A stretch of 64,000 bases of DNA from Metabacillus sp. FJAT-52054 (lineage in GTDB: Bacteria; Bacillota; Bacilli; Bacillales; Bacillaceae). How positions within the stretch are numbered: the first letter of the stretch is position 1; every line of letters starts with the position of its first letter. Under the pieces are notes generated by a model, which searched no databases, was not told the origin of the DNA, and saw only the letters and a program-made list of their open reading frames with translations. Positions 34,205 to 44,572 of the stretch are shown here, one piece after another. A program made the translations under genes and the position numbers. The DNA lies in NCBI RefSeq assembly GCF_037201815.1, contig NZ_CP147407.1:1656723-1720722 (forward strand), given 5' to 3'.

Positions 34205-34867
34205 ATGAAAAAGGAATTTGCAGTAATTGGGCTTGGTCGTTTTGGCGGCAGTATTTGCCGTGCATTAAGTGAAGAAGGCATGGAAGTGATGGCCATAGAT
34301 AATGATGAAGACCGTGTCAATGAATTCGCAAATATTGCCTCCCATGCAGTAGTGGGAGACACTACAGATGAAGCGGTATTGAAAAGCCTTGGAATCCGTA
34401 ATTTTGACCACGTAATAGTCGCCATCGGGGAAAATATTCAGGCGAGTATTCTCACAACATTGATTTTAAAAGACCTGGGTGTAAAAAACATTACCGTGAA
34501 AGCGCAAAATGATTATCACGAAAAAGTACTCGCTAAAATCGGCGCAGACAAAATTGTCCATCCTGAACGGGATATGGGAAGAAGGATTGCCCATAATATC
34601 ATTTCCAATAACGTGCTGGACTACCTCGAACTTTCAGATGAACATAGTATTGTTGAGATTGTTGCAAACAAAAAGCTCGCAGGCAATACACTGATCAACC
34701 TTGATATCCGTGCTAACTATGGAATCAATATAGTAGCAATAAAAAGAAACAAAGATATAATCGTTTCGCCTCAAGCAGAGGAAGCAATCGAGCTCAATGA
34801 TATTCTCATTGTCATTGGAGCGGATTCCGACATAGACCGTTTTGAACGAAAAGTATTGGATGTATAA
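34205..34867 (+). CDS. ktrC: KtrC, cytoplasmic RCK subunit of a Ktr potassium channel
   Basis: The protein has 220 residues from ATG 34205 (AAGGGGA upstream; an in-frame ATG at 34139 lacks a ribosome binding site). An N-terminal RCK_N Rossmann domain (GLGRFGGSICRAL, then Asp at the end of beta-2) binds ATP/ADP, and an RCK_C domain (~135-215) can bind c-di-AMP in this family. KtrC gates the membrane subunit KtrD, which is not encoded nearby. The position before adeC and rnjA matches B. subtilis ykqB. Confidence 0.93.
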   Translation: MKKEFAVIGLGRFGGSICRALSEEGMEVMAIDNDEDRVNEFANIASHAVVGDTTDEAVLKSLGIRNFDHVIVAIGENIQASILTTLILKDLGVKNITVKAQNDYHEKVLAKIGADKIVHPERDMGRRIAHNIISNNVLDYLELSDEHSIVEIVANKKLAGNTLINLDIRANYGINIVAIKRNKDIIVSPQAEEAIELNDILIVIGADSDIDRFERKVLDV

Positions 34868-34877
34868 GAATCAAACG

Positions 34878-34906
34878 AACGCTCTATTTGAAGGGCGTTT
34901 TTTTTT
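34878..34906 (+). terminator. Terminator of ktrC
   Basis: AACGCTC and GGGCGTT pair (one G-T) around TATTTGAA, followed by eight T. Confidence 0.85.
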
Positions 34907-34910
34907 CGAA

Positions 34911-35098
34911 AGGCTCTGTTAAACCTGGAGTTGATTTTTAACACCTGTAGATTGGAGTGGAAGGGCGAGACTCCTGTGGGAGCAGCAAGACAGGTGAGAC
35001 CCCGCAGCCGCGAACCGAAGAGGAGGCTATAACCGCCCCCCCCTAAGGAAAGCTCAGTGCCTGCTAGCTTCAATCAACAGCCAAGTTTAACAGAGCTT
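34911..35098. mobile_element. MITE-like dispersed repeat with 18-bp terminal inverted repeats
   Basis: The ends 34911-34928 and 35081-35098 are inverted repeats with two mismatches in 18; the core GCTCTGTTAAAC is perfect. The interior carries GGCGAGACTCCTGTGGGAGC and ACAGGTGAGACCCCGCA, a sequence I recognise as widespread in Bacillaceae chromosomes. No transposase is present and no clear target duplication is visible. Two further, more decayed copies lie at 46348-46705. It sits 13 bp upstream of the adeC promoter. Confidence 0.8.
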
Positions 35099-35111
35099 AT
35101 TAAAAAAATGA

Positions 35112-35140
35112 TTGACTCGCTTATGTGAATCCATTAACAT
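35112..35140 (+). promoter_or_regulatory. adeC promoter
   Basis: TTGACT (35112-35117), 17 bp and TAACAT (35135-35140). The predicted start is ~20 nt upstream of the purine riboswitch. Confidence 0.65.
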
Positions 35141-35167
35141 AAAACAAAATATTCATGAAAATATGTA

Positions 35168-35296
35168 TACTCGTATAATCTTGGAGATAAGGTCCATAAG
35201 TTTCTACCAAACTGCCGTAAAGAGTTTGACTACGAGAAGAATAGAGGCAAAATTTTGCTCTTCTCCCGGTCATTTCATCTGTGAGAGGGGTTTTTT
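35168..35296 (+). promoter_or_regulatory. Guanine-class purine riboswitch with transcription terminator
   Basis: The aptamer spans P1 CTCGTA (35170-35175) with TACGAG (35231-35236). It contains the invariant blocks TATAAT, GTTTCTACC and CCGTAAA, and P2/P3 hairpins that can pair. The discriminator base before TACGAG is C (GACTAC), which specifies guanine or hypoxanthine rather than adenine. The P1 3' strand is part of GAGAAGA (35234-35240), which can pair with TCTTCTC (35259-35265). When P1 forms, CTCTTCTC (35258-35265) is free to pair with GAGAGGGG (35282-35289; two G-U pairs), followed by seven T. This terminator hairpin also covers the adeC ribosome binding site. It is a ligand-off design. 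Confidence 0.92.
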
Positions 35297-35297
35297 T

Positions 35298-37031
35298 ATG
35301 TCGATCGAAAACATGAAAGAAAGAAACGATGCTGCTTCAGGCAAAGAAATGGCGGACCTGCTTATAACGAATGTCATTGTAGCAGATGTCTTCAACCACG
35401 AGCTTGTAAAGATGGATGTAGCGGTAAAAAATGGTGAATTTGTTAGCTGCGGCCGCAGGGCTGCTAAAGAAATAATCGATGGTAAAGGGATGTATATGAT
35501 TCCTTCGTTTATAGATTCACATGTGCATATTGAATCCTCAATGGTCACTCCCTCTGAATTTGCAAAGGCTGTTCTTCCGCATGGCGTTACGACGGTAATT
35601 GCTGACCCTCATGAAATCGCGAATGTATCTGGAACAGATGGAATTCGGTTTATGCTCGAACAATCAGAAAATCTGCCGCTTGATGTAAGGATCATGCTTC
35701 CATCTTCAGTTCCGGCAGCAAGCTTTGAAGAGAGCGGAGCCACCCTTCATATGCCTGATTTGGTCCCTTTCGCAGATCATCCGAGGGTATTAGGTCTTGC
35801 GGAAGTAATGGATTATCCTTCATTGGTAAATGGCGATAAGGATATGCTGGAAAAAATCCATATGGCCTCAAGCCGTTCAATGCCGATTGATGGTCATCTT
35901 GCCGGATTGCCTTCCGAACTTATTGATCTATACAGGACGGCGGGTGTAAAAACCGATCATGAAGTTAATTCTGCAGAGGAAGCGGTAAACAGAATTCGAA
36001 GAGGGATGTATGTTCAAATCAGACAGGGATCTGTAGCACAAAATCTCCCTGCTGTCATTCAGGCAGTTACTCCGCTGAATTCAAGAAGATTTATTCTTTG
36101 TACGGATGATAAACATCTTGATGAGTTAAAAGAAGAAGGAAGCATCGACCATCTTGTGAGACTTGCAATTGAAAAAGGAATCGATCCGCTAACGGCGATT
36201 CAAATGGCATCCATCAACGCAGCGGAATGCTACGGTCTTCAGAAAAAAGGAGCAATTGCTCCAGGGTTTGAGGCTGATTTCATTTTAACGGATGATTTAA
36301 CAAGCCTGCCTATTAAGAATGTCTTTAGACTGGGAAAAGAGCGGGCATCAGATGGAAACCTCATTTCCAAAGACTGGCCGGTTCCTGAGCCGTATGAAGA
36401 GAGCCTGTTAAACACGGTTCATATCGGTGCCTTTAATCAGGAACAACTCGCCTTGCCTTTGCAAAAAAATCAGAAAGTACCTATTATAGAAATCCTGCCC
36501 AATCAGCTAATCACCAAAAAACGAATAGAAGAAACATCTGGAGCAGAGGGAGTTTTTCATGCAAGCGTTGAACTCGATCATTTGAAGCTGGTTTGTGTGG
36601 AGCGTCACCGCTCATCAGGGAAAGCCGGAGTAGGCATAGTGAAAGGATTTAAATTAAAAACAGGATCCATCGCAGTGTCCATTTCTCACGACTCCCATCA
36701 TATTATGGCGACAGGAACGAATGATAAAACCCTTTTTGCAGCGATTAGCCGATTGGAGGAACTTCAAGGCGGGATGGTTGTGGCGGATGAAGAAGGCAGG
36801 GTTTTAGCTGAATTGTCTCTTCCTGTCGGCGGGCTGATGTCAGACAGGCCTTTTGAGGAAGTCATTGTAAGAATGACAGACATTCATCATGCTTTAAAGA
36901 AGACTGGCTTTAACGAACCGTTTAACCCATTCGTTATGCTTTCCTTTCTTGCCTTGCCTGTCATTCCCGAAATTAAGCTTACAGTAAACGGACTATTTGA
37001 TGTTACTAAATTTGAACATGTTAAGATTTGA
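35298..37031 (+). CDS. adeC: Adenine deaminase
   Basis: The protein has 577 residues from ATG 35298, the length of B. subtilis AdeC. Amidohydrolase metal motifs are visible: DSHVHIESS, VIADPHE, DGHLAG, DHE and CTDDKH. The enzyme deaminates adenine to hypoxanthine with Fe or Mn, releasing ammonia for purine salvage and nitrogen use. The ribosome binding site GAGAGGGG is embedded in the riboswitch terminator, so translation may also be controlled. Longer in-frame starts upstream run through the riboswitch and are not credible. Confidence 0.96.
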   Translation: MSIENMKERNDAASGKEMADLLITNVIVADVFNHELVKMDVAVKNGEFVSCGRRAAKEIIDGKGMYMIPSFIDSHVHIESSMVTPSEFAKAVLPHGVTTVIADPHEIANVSGTDGIRFMLEQSENLPLDVRIMLPSSVPAASFEESGATLHMPDLVPFADHPRVLGLAEVMDYPSLVNGDKDMLEKIHMASSRSMPIDGHLAGLPSELIDLYRTAGVKTDHEVNSAEEAVNRIRRGMYVQIRQGSVAQNLPAVIQAVTPLNSRRFILCTDDKHLDELKEEGSIDHLVRLAIEKGIDPLTAIQMASINAAECYGLQKKGAIAPGFEADFILTDDLTSLPIKNVFRLGKERASDGNLISKDWPVPEPYEESLLNTVHIGAFNQEQLALPLQKNQKVPIIEILPNQLITKKRIEETSGAEGVFHASVELDHLKLVCVERHRSSGKAGVGIVKGFKLKTGSIAVSISHDSHHIMATGTNDKTLFAAISRLEELQGGMVVADEEGRVLAELSLPVGGLMSDRPFEEVIVRMTDIHHALKKTGFNEPFNPFVMLSFLALPVIPEIKLTVNGLFDVTKFEHVKI

Positions 37032-37037
37032 TTTTAA

Positions 37038-37068
37038 AAAACGAACTGACCAGTCAGATCGTTTTTTT
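37038..37068. terminator. Bidirectional terminator between adeC and the TetR gene
   Basis: AAAACGA-A-CTGAC-CA-GTCAG-A-TCGTTTT stem with T/A tails. It overlaps the last codons of the leftward TetR gene. Confidence 0.85.
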
Positions 37069-37941
37069 GTATAAACCATACCATTTATCCAGTTCGTTTT
37101 TATAAGAATGGCATGATTTGTTTTCTATTTGATTGATGTACATATACAGACTTTCAATAATGATTTCATTTACAGAGCTTTTATTTAATTCGTCTTTTAA
37201 GGAGACAAGTGCAGTCTTTAATTTATCTTCATCATCCTTAATCTCTCCAATCCATAAAGAGAGGAGGTCGCTGATCCGCTGCTTGGGCTTATTTTCCGCT
37301 AATTTAAGCTCGGATAATATGATTTTTGCTTCTTCCTCCTGGATAAGTGGCTGATCTCCAGTTTCATTGAAGCTCTTTATTAAGTAATCCATTCTTTTCA
37401 GAAGATACGGCCCCATCTCCGGAATCGGAAATGTTTGTTTTCCTTTGATCATCAGCACCAAAAATTCTTTTACCATTCCCTCAAGCAAAATAACCAAATC
37501 ATATAAAAAGGGTTTAATCTCTGCCCCATATACTTCTCCAAGCCTTTCAGAATACCAGGCAAACAGACGCAGTCTGACCGTTTTTATGTAATGGAACAGC
37601 TCGCTGTTTTCCTTCATAATTTGTTCCCTAATCTGCATATGGAGTACCTCTTTATGAGTTGAATTGATATAAAAGATACTTGATAGCTGCTTTTCAAAGC
37701 TTGCTCTGTAATCTCCATCAGGTTCATGCAGCTCATCCATTTTCTCGAAAAGAGTTTCAAAGTGATGCTGAAAAATCGAAAACAGAAGATCCTCTTTTGA
37801 ACCAAAATAATTGTAAATCGAGCCTTTTGCTACTCCGGCAGCATCTGCAATCTCCTGAATAGAGGTTTGATGATAACCATTTTGAGAAAAGCATTTAATT
37901 GCGCTGTTTATGATAATTTTCTCACGATCCTTCAATGACAT
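37054..37941 (-). CDS. TetR/AcrR-family regulator, unusually long
   Basis: The 295-residue protein has an N-terminal HTH (SIQEIADAAGVAKGSIYNYFGSKEDLL) typical of TetR repressors. A ligand domain extends to ~200, and about 95 extra C-terminal residues, mostly helical, exceed the family's usual ~200. It overlaps a 56-aa frame upstream by 20 bp and is divergent from the alarmone synthetase/exporter pair, which it probably represses through the dyads at 38295-38337. The ligand is unknown. Confidence 0.88.
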   Translation of the reverse strand: MSLKDREKIIINSAIKCFSQNGYHQTSIQEIADAAGVAKGSIYNYFGSKEDLLFSIFQHHFETLFEKMDELHEPDGDYRASFEKQLSSIFYINSTHKEVLHMQIREQIMKENSELFHYIKTVRLRLFAWYSERLGEVYGAEIKPFLYDLVILLEGMVKEFLVLMIKGKQTFPIPEMGPYLLKRMDYLIKSFNETGDQPLIQEEEAKIILSELKLAENKPKQRISDLLSLWIGEIKDDEDKLKTALVSLKDELNKSSVNEIIIESLYMYINQIENKSCHSYKNELDKWYGLYKKTI

Positions 37942-38092
37942 TTACACCTTTCTCGAGTGGACTCAGGTTTTTAAATGGAGCTGGAGCAGGAAGCTTGCTG
38001 CCGTTTTTTGAGAGGTGAACAAGTTCTGCTTTGACTCCATAGGACTGTAGCGTTTTTACTAGATTTCTTATTCGATCAATTGTCTGCTCCAT
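37922..38092 (-). CDS. 56-aa small protein overlapping the TetR gene start
   Basis: The frame runs from ATG 38092 (AAAAGGAGCC upstream) to TGA 37922 and reads through the TetR start codon in another phase, so the two are probably co-translated. The sequence is a helix (TIDRIRNLVKTLQSYG) followed by a Pro/Lys-rich tail (NGSKLPAPAPFKNLSP). There is no Cys or membrane segment. The family was not recognised. Confidence 0.55.
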   Translation of the reverse strand: MEQTIDRIRNLVKTLQSYGVKAELVHLSKNGSKLPAPAPFKNLSPLEKGVNVIEGS

Positions 38093-38122
38093 AACCGGCT
38101 CCTTTTATGGTTTTACACTGCT

Positions 38123-38213
38123 TTACATCGCTTCTGATTTACGCTTCATGTACCCAGCATCAGTCTTTTCCTCATCAGGCGTCCCGTTTGGGTATTCTTA
38201 TCATGTGGGGCAT
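38123..38213 (-). pseudogene. Possible remnant of a very small protein gene
   Basis: On the minus strand a 24-codon open stretch (38197-38123, TAA) reads EYPNGTPDEEKTDAGYMKRK and a short tail, strongly protein-like but without a start. Just upstream, in another phase, ATG-CCC-CAC followed by HDK codons would join it after a one-base shift. This may be a decayed small gene or chance. Confidence 0.25.
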
Positions 38214-38293
38214 GAGCTTGATATAGAATAGGGTGAAAAGCAGGAATTCGCTAAACCATAGTATGATTATAAATCAATTTTATCGATAAGTAA

Positions 38294-38337
38294 TTGACGG
38301 AAACTCGTCCGTCATATAAAATATGACTGGATGGTCA
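38294..38337 (+). promoter_or_regulatory. Promoter with two TGAC/GTCA dyads, probable TetR operator
   Basis: TTGACG (38294-38299), 17 bp and TAAAAT (38317-38322) form a sigma-A promoter. TGACGG (38295-38300) and CCGTCA (38309-38314) form a dyad inside it. TGAC-N6-GTCA (in ATGACTGGATGGTCAGT, 38323-38337) forms a second dyad just downstream. This is the usual placement for TetR-type repression. Confidence 0.6.
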
Positions 38338-38394
38338 GTATAAATGAATTATAGACCTTCCGTTCAAAAAATTCAACAGCCGGGAGAGAGATTA

Positions 38395-40595
<2,201 letters not shown>

Positions 40596-40597
40596 TG

Positions 40598-40630
40598 AAA
40601 AGCGGCCGCTCAATTGAGCGGCCGCTTTTT
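40598..40630. terminator. Perfect palindromic bidirectional terminator
   Basis: AAAAGCGGCCGCTC, AATT, then the exact complement and a T-run. It separates the exporter gene from convergent rnjA. Confidence 0.92.
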
Positions 40631-40649
40631 CGTTATGCACGTATGTTCT

Positions 40650-42317
40650 TTAAACTTCCATAATGATCGGAAGGATCATCGGACGGCGTTTTGTTTTTTC
40701 ATAAAGGAACGGTGCAAGAGTATCCGTAATCTCATTTTTAATTTCAGACCATTGAGTTGTTCTTCGGTCCATAATTTTTGAAAGATGTTTCGTGATCAGA
40801 TCCTGCGCATCGTTAATCAAATCTCCGGACTCTCTCATGTAGACGAATCCTCTGGAAATTAAATCTGGACCTGCAGCGATTTTGAAGTCTTTCATATTAA
40901 TGCTTACTACGACAATGACAAGACCCTCTTCGGATAGAATACGGCGGTCTCTAAGCACAATGTTCCCAATATCGCCAATTCCGCTTCCGTCAATGTAGAC
41001 GGAGCCCGAAGGAATTTTGCCTGTTACTCCGGCATCACTTCCGCCAAGAGCCAATACTTCACCATTATCCATGATAAAGCAATTTTCAGCTGGTACACCG
41101 CAATCCATAGCATGCTTCATATGCATTTTCTGCATGCGGTGCTCCCCGTGAATCGGCATGAAATATTTAGGCTTCATAAGGCGAAGCATTAATTTCTGCT
41201 CTTCCTGGCCGCCGTGTCCGGATGTGTGAATATCATTCAATGGTCCGTGAATGACTTCTGCTCCCGCACGGAACAGCTTATTGATCGTCCGGCTGACGCT
41301 CACTGTATTACCCGGAATAGGGGAAGATGAGAAGACAACCGTATCTCCCTGGATGATCTGAATTTGACGGTGAGTACCGTTCGCAATTCTGGAAAGGGCA
41401 GCCATTGGTTCACCCTGGCTTCCTGTACACAGGATAACGACGCGGTTAGCCGGCATCCGGTTAATCGCATTTGGTTCAATAAATGTATCTTTAGGACATT
41501 GGATATAGCCGAGATCTTGTCCGATTTGAATGGCAGCTTCCATGCTGCGCCCGAATACCGCCACTTTACGGTTGTTGATCACCGCTGCCTCTACCACCTG
41601 CTGAAGGCGATGGATGTTAGATGCGAAGGTAGCAAAAATAAGACGGCCATCAATTTTTCTGAAGATTTCGTTGATGCTGTCTCCAACCTTGCGCTCCGAC
41701 ATCGTGAAATGAGGCACTTCACTGTTTGTACTGTCGGATAGGAGGCAAAGCACGCCATCCTTGCCGATTTCAGCCATTTTCGTTAAGTTGGCAGGTTCAC
41801 CTACCGGAGTAAAGTCAAACTTAAAATCTCCAGTATGTACAATGCTTCCAGGAGGTGTTTTTACAACCACTCCATAAGAATCCGGAATACTGTGAGTTGT
41901 GCGGAAGAACGTAACAGACGTTTTTCTGAATTTAATCACGTCTTCTTCCTGAATTTCATGAAGCTTTGCAGTTCTAAGCAAACCGTGCTCTTCTAATTTG
42001 TTGCGAATTAAGCCAAGTGCAAGCTTCCCGCCATATATCGGAATATTTAACTGTCTTAAAAGGTATGGAATTCCGCCTATATGGTCTTCGTGTCCGTGCG
42101 TAATAAATAAGCCTTTAATTTTGTCTTCGTTCTTTACTAGATATGTGTAGTCAGGAATAACATAGTCAATTCCGAGAAGCTCTTCTTCAGGGAATTTAAT
42201 TCCTGCATCAATCAGAATGATTTCATCCTGAAATTGAACACCGTACGTGTTCTTTCCGATTTCACCCAAACCTCCGAGGGCAAAAACGGCAACTTGGTCG
42301 TTTTTAACGAATTTCAT
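40650..42317 (-). CDS. rnjA: Ribonuclease J1
   Basis: The 555-residue metallo-beta-lactamase/beta-CASP nuclease has [23 protein letters not shown], the beta-CASP ASNIHR and GSQGEP segments, and IHTSGHG. RNase J1 has 5'-exonuclease and endonuclease activity on RNA and is central to mRNA decay and rRNA maturation. It lies 3 bp downstream of rpoY in the conserved ykzG-ykqC pair. SR1P, which modulates RNase J1 in B. subtilis, is encoded ~13 kb away in this window. Confidence 0.97.
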   Translation of the reverse strand: MKFVKNDQVAVFALGGLGEIGKNTYGVQFQDEIILIDAGIKFPEEELLGIDYVIPDYTYLVKNEDKIKGLFITHGHEDHIGGIPYLLRQLNIPIYGGKLALGLIRNKLEEHGLLRTAKLHEIQEEDVIKFRKTSVTFFRTTHSIPDSYGVVVKTPPGSIVHTGDFKFDFTPVGEPANLTKMAEIGKDGVLCLLSDSTNSEVPHFTMSERKVGDSINEIFRKIDGRLIFATFASNIHRLQQVVEAAVINNRKVAVFGRSMEAAIQIGQDLGYIQCPKDTFIEPNAINRMPANRVVILCTGSQGEPMAALSRIANGTHRQIQIIQGDTVVFSSSPIPGNTVSVSRTINKLFRAGAEVIHGPLNDIHTSGHGGQEEQKLMLRLMKPKYFMPIHGEHRMQKMHMKHAMDCGVPAENCFIMDNGEVLALGGSDAGVTGKIPSGSVYIDGSGIGDIGNIVLRDRRILSEEGLVIVVVSINMKDFKIAAGPDLISRGFVYMRESGDLINDAQDLITKHLSKIMDRRTTQWSEIKNEITDTLAPFLYEKTKRRPMILPIIMEV

Positions 42318-42320
42318 TGA

Positions 42321-42530
42321 TCATAGCTCCAATACTTTATAATTTTCACTCTTCTCTTCATATTGAAGATAAGAATTGTCAACCAGATGTACAAACTCAA
42401 TATTATAATTCCGATCTTTAAGCTTAAGTCGGACATCGCGCTCAGAATCACCATGCACGTAGAGTGTTTGTGTCTTTTCCCGAACAGGTACCTCTAGTAC
42501 AGATTCCTGAAAGTATACTTTGTAAATCAT
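42321..42530 (-). CDS. rpoY: RNA polymerase epsilon subunit RpoY
   Basis: The 69-residue protein ([19 protein letters not shown]...[16 protein letters not shown]) matches YkzG/RpoY, the small Gp2-like subunit bound near the jaw of Firmicutes RNA polymerase. It is cotranscribed with rnjA, as in B. subtilis. Confidence 0.93.
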   Translation of the reverse strand: MIYKVYFQESVLEVPVREKTQTLYVHGDSERDVRLKLKDRNYNIEFVHLVDNSYLQYEEKSENYKVLEL

Positions 42531-42601
42531 TTGCCAAATCTCTCCTTAGATACCGTTTGTTAGATTGCCTTCTAACATTATATTCGAAACGGGCGCGTAA
42601 G

Positions 42602-42622
42602 AAAAGGGGGCCGAACCCCTTT
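42602..42622 (-). terminator. Terminator-like hairpin between the 23-codon frame and rpoY
   Basis: Read on the minus strand, AAAGGGG and CCCCTTT pair around a TTCGGC-type loop, followed by TTCTT. Confidence 0.5.
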
Positions 42623-42635
42623 AAAGGTCTGACCC

Positions 42636-42707
42636 CTACGCGATTGTCTTTTTTCTTAGCAAATGTTTCCACTGATCTTTGAGTTTATTCCTGAGTCTTC
42701 TAAGCAT
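42636..42707 (-). CDS. Candidate 23-aa basic small protein
   Basis: ATG 42707 follows AAAGGGGTG at seven bases. The product (LRRLRNKLKDQWKHLLRKK) is a strongly basic amphipathic helix ending at TAG 42636. A TATAAT -10 lies upstream on the same strand near 42780, and a hairpin with a T-rich tail follows. The unit could be a short peptide gene or a small RNA whose frame is incidental. Confidence 0.4.
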   Translation of the reverse strand: MLRRLRNKLKDQWKHLLRKKTIA

Positions 42708-42928
42708 TTTAACACCCCTTTTCATAAAACTTGTCCATCATCCATCAATCCGGTGCTTTATCTCTGTTACTTATATTATATGAGATAATCGGTTTTTTTT
42801 TCATGGGTATTCGTGGAAATTAAAAGATAAGTTTTTTCTCGGAAATTATTGTTTTGCCGCATATGCAAACTTTGTTATAGTATATCTGACATTTATTAAG
42901 CTTATTGCAGCAGGAAGAGGAGAGTCTG

Positions 42929-43723
42929 ATGATGAATGAAAAAGTGATTTTTTTTGATATTGACGGGACACTGCTTGACCATGATAAAAAAATACCTGCA
43001 TCAACCAGACAGACGATTGATGATTTGCGCCGGGCAGGACACCATGTAGCAATTGCTACAGGACGGGCTCCATTTATGTTTAAAGATTTGCGGGAGGAAC
43101 TTGGAATCGATTCCTTTGTTTCATTTAATGGTCAATTTGTGGTATTTGAAGGGGAAGTGATTTATAAAAATCCTCTGAAAACGGAGACGCTGGAGAAAGT
43201 TTTGGCTTACTCGTCCCAAACAAAACATCCGCTTGTTTTTATGAATCATGAAACCATGATGGCATCGGAGGGAGATCATCCTTTTATTCGCGAAAGCATG
43301 GGCTCCTTAAAGTTTGACCATCCAGAAGTAAATCCGGATTTTTTTTCAGAATCTGAAATCTACCAGACACTGCTTTTCTGCAAGGCAGGAGAGGAAGAGG
43401 CATACAAGCAATATAAGGATTTGCATTTCATTCGCTGGCATGACCTGGCGACTGATATTCTGCCGATGGGCGGCTCGAAGGCAGAAGGGATTAAAAAATT
43501 AGTTGAACGTCTTAAATTTGAAAGAGAAGATATATATGCATTTGGTGACGAGTTAAATGATCTGGAAATGATTAAATATGTTGGAACAGGTGTAGCGATG
43601 GGAAATGCCAATCCTAAACTGAAGGAAATCGCGGATTTTATCACAAAGCCTGTGGATGAAGACGGCATTCAGTATGCTGTTCACGAACTCGGCCTTCTAT
43701 CATCTGCGCCGGAAAAAAATTAA
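42929..43723 (+). CDS. ykrA: Cof-type HAD hydrolase (YkrA-like)
   Basis: The protein has 264 residues from ATG 42929 (GGAAGAGGAG upstream; the next codon, ATG 42932, is an alternative). HAD motifs are FFDIDGTLLD, IATGR and FGDELNDLEMI. Cof-type HADs dephosphorylate sugar phosphates or cofactor-related phosphates. The position between rpoY and def matches ykrA of B. subtilis. The substrate is not defined. Confidence 0.9.
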   Translation: MMNEKVIFFDIDGTLLDHDKKIPASTRQTIDDLRRAGHHVAIATGRAPFMFKDLREELGIDSFVSFNGQFVVFEGEVIYKNPLKTETLEKVLAYSSQTKHPLVFMNHETMMASEGDHPFIRESMGSLKFDHPEVNPDFFSESEIYQTLLFCKAGEEEAYKQYKDLHFIRWHDLATDILPMGGSKAEGIKKLVERLKFEREDIYAFGDELNDLEMIKYVGTGVAMGNANPKLKEIADFITKPVDEDGIQYAVHELGLLSSAPEKN

Positions 43724-43733
43724 GGATAATGCA

Positions 43734-43761
43734 AAAGGGAGCCGCATGTGGCTCCCTTTTA
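43734..43761. terminator. Bidirectional terminator between ykrA and def
   Basis: AAAAGGGAGCC and GGCTCCCTTTT form an 11-bp perfect stem with loop GCATGT. Confidence 0.9.
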
Positions 43762-44310
43762 TCTTTCTACAGCTATGGCACCTTCTGGAATGGAAAATGG
43801 CTCGCTGCTGTTCATGTGATCATAGAACATAACACCATTTAAATGATCAATCTCATGCTGAAAAACAATCGCAGCCAGACCTTTTAACCGCAAATCCACT
43901 TCGCTGCCATCTAAAGCCGTGGCCTTTACTCTTACTTTTGCATATCGGGGTACATACCCAGGAACCGGTCTGTCAACGGAAAGGCAGCCTTCTCCCTCTG
44001 CAAGAAAACTTTGCTGAACCGAATGGCTGATAATTTTCGGATTAAACAGTCCATAGCTGTATTGAATGTTTTCATCTGAAAAATGAACGGCAATCATTCG
44101 TTTTCCCACATTTATCTGAGGGGCGGCAAGCCCGACGCCAGGACGGAGATCATGTTTCTCGGCAATCTCAGGATTCTGGCTGTTTTTTAAGTAATCAAGC
44201 ATCTCCTGAAGTATTTGGCGATCTTCCTGAGAAGCAGGCAGCGACACTTCCTTTGCCGCCTCCCGCAAAGTCGGATGGCCTTCTCTAATGATGTCTTTGC
44301 TTGTAAGCAT
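43759..44310 (-). CDS. def: Peptide deformylase (DefB/YkrB type)
   Basis: The protein has 183 residues from ATG 44310, which stands eight bases after GGAAG; a GTG three codons earlier is inside the spacer. The three deformylase motifs are present: GVGLAAPQI, EGCLSVDRPV and QHEIDHLNG, which ligate Fe and supply the catalytic Glu. It removes the formyl group from nascent proteins. The ~185-residue length and inserted loops fit class II enzymes of Gram-positive bacteria. Confidence 0.96.
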   Translation of the reverse strand: MLTSKDIIREGHPTLREAAKEVSLPASQEDRQILQEMLDYLKNSQNPEIAEKHDLRPGVGLAAPQINVGKRMIAVHFSDENIQYSYGLFNPKIISHSVQQSFLAEGEGCLSVDRPVPGYVPRYAKVRVKATALDGSEVDLRLKGLAAIVFQHEIDHLNGVMFYDHMNSSEPFSIPEGAIAVER

Positions 44311-44541
44311 TGCAAGCACTTCCTTTCATCGTTTCAACCCGTATCTTTTTCATTATATAGAAACCGCTTTTTGAATGAAAGATGATTCTATTGTATTTTT
44401 AACACCGTTTCATAAGAACATTAATCCATTGCAGGATTGAATTTTCCATGTATGTGGTTTTGCTCAGGCGCGGGGGCTGTCCATTCCTCGGGATCGTTTT
44501 AAGCAAGCACCGTTTAATTGTCTGCACGTATATATTAGAAT

Positions 44542-44565
44542 AAGCACCCCTTAATAGGAGTGCTT
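44542..44565. terminator. Hairpin between def and the 121-bp repeat array
   Basis: AAGCACCCC and GGAGTGCTT pair with one mismatch around TTAATA. T-rich sequence lies on one side. The remaining ~230 bp of the gap from 44311 show no gene. Confidence 0.4.
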
Positions 44566-44572
44566 TGGTGTT

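Noticed and set aside
35112..35297. N-terminal extension of AdeC
   Set aside because: The extension would translate the riboswitch; the ATG at 35298 gives the exact family length.
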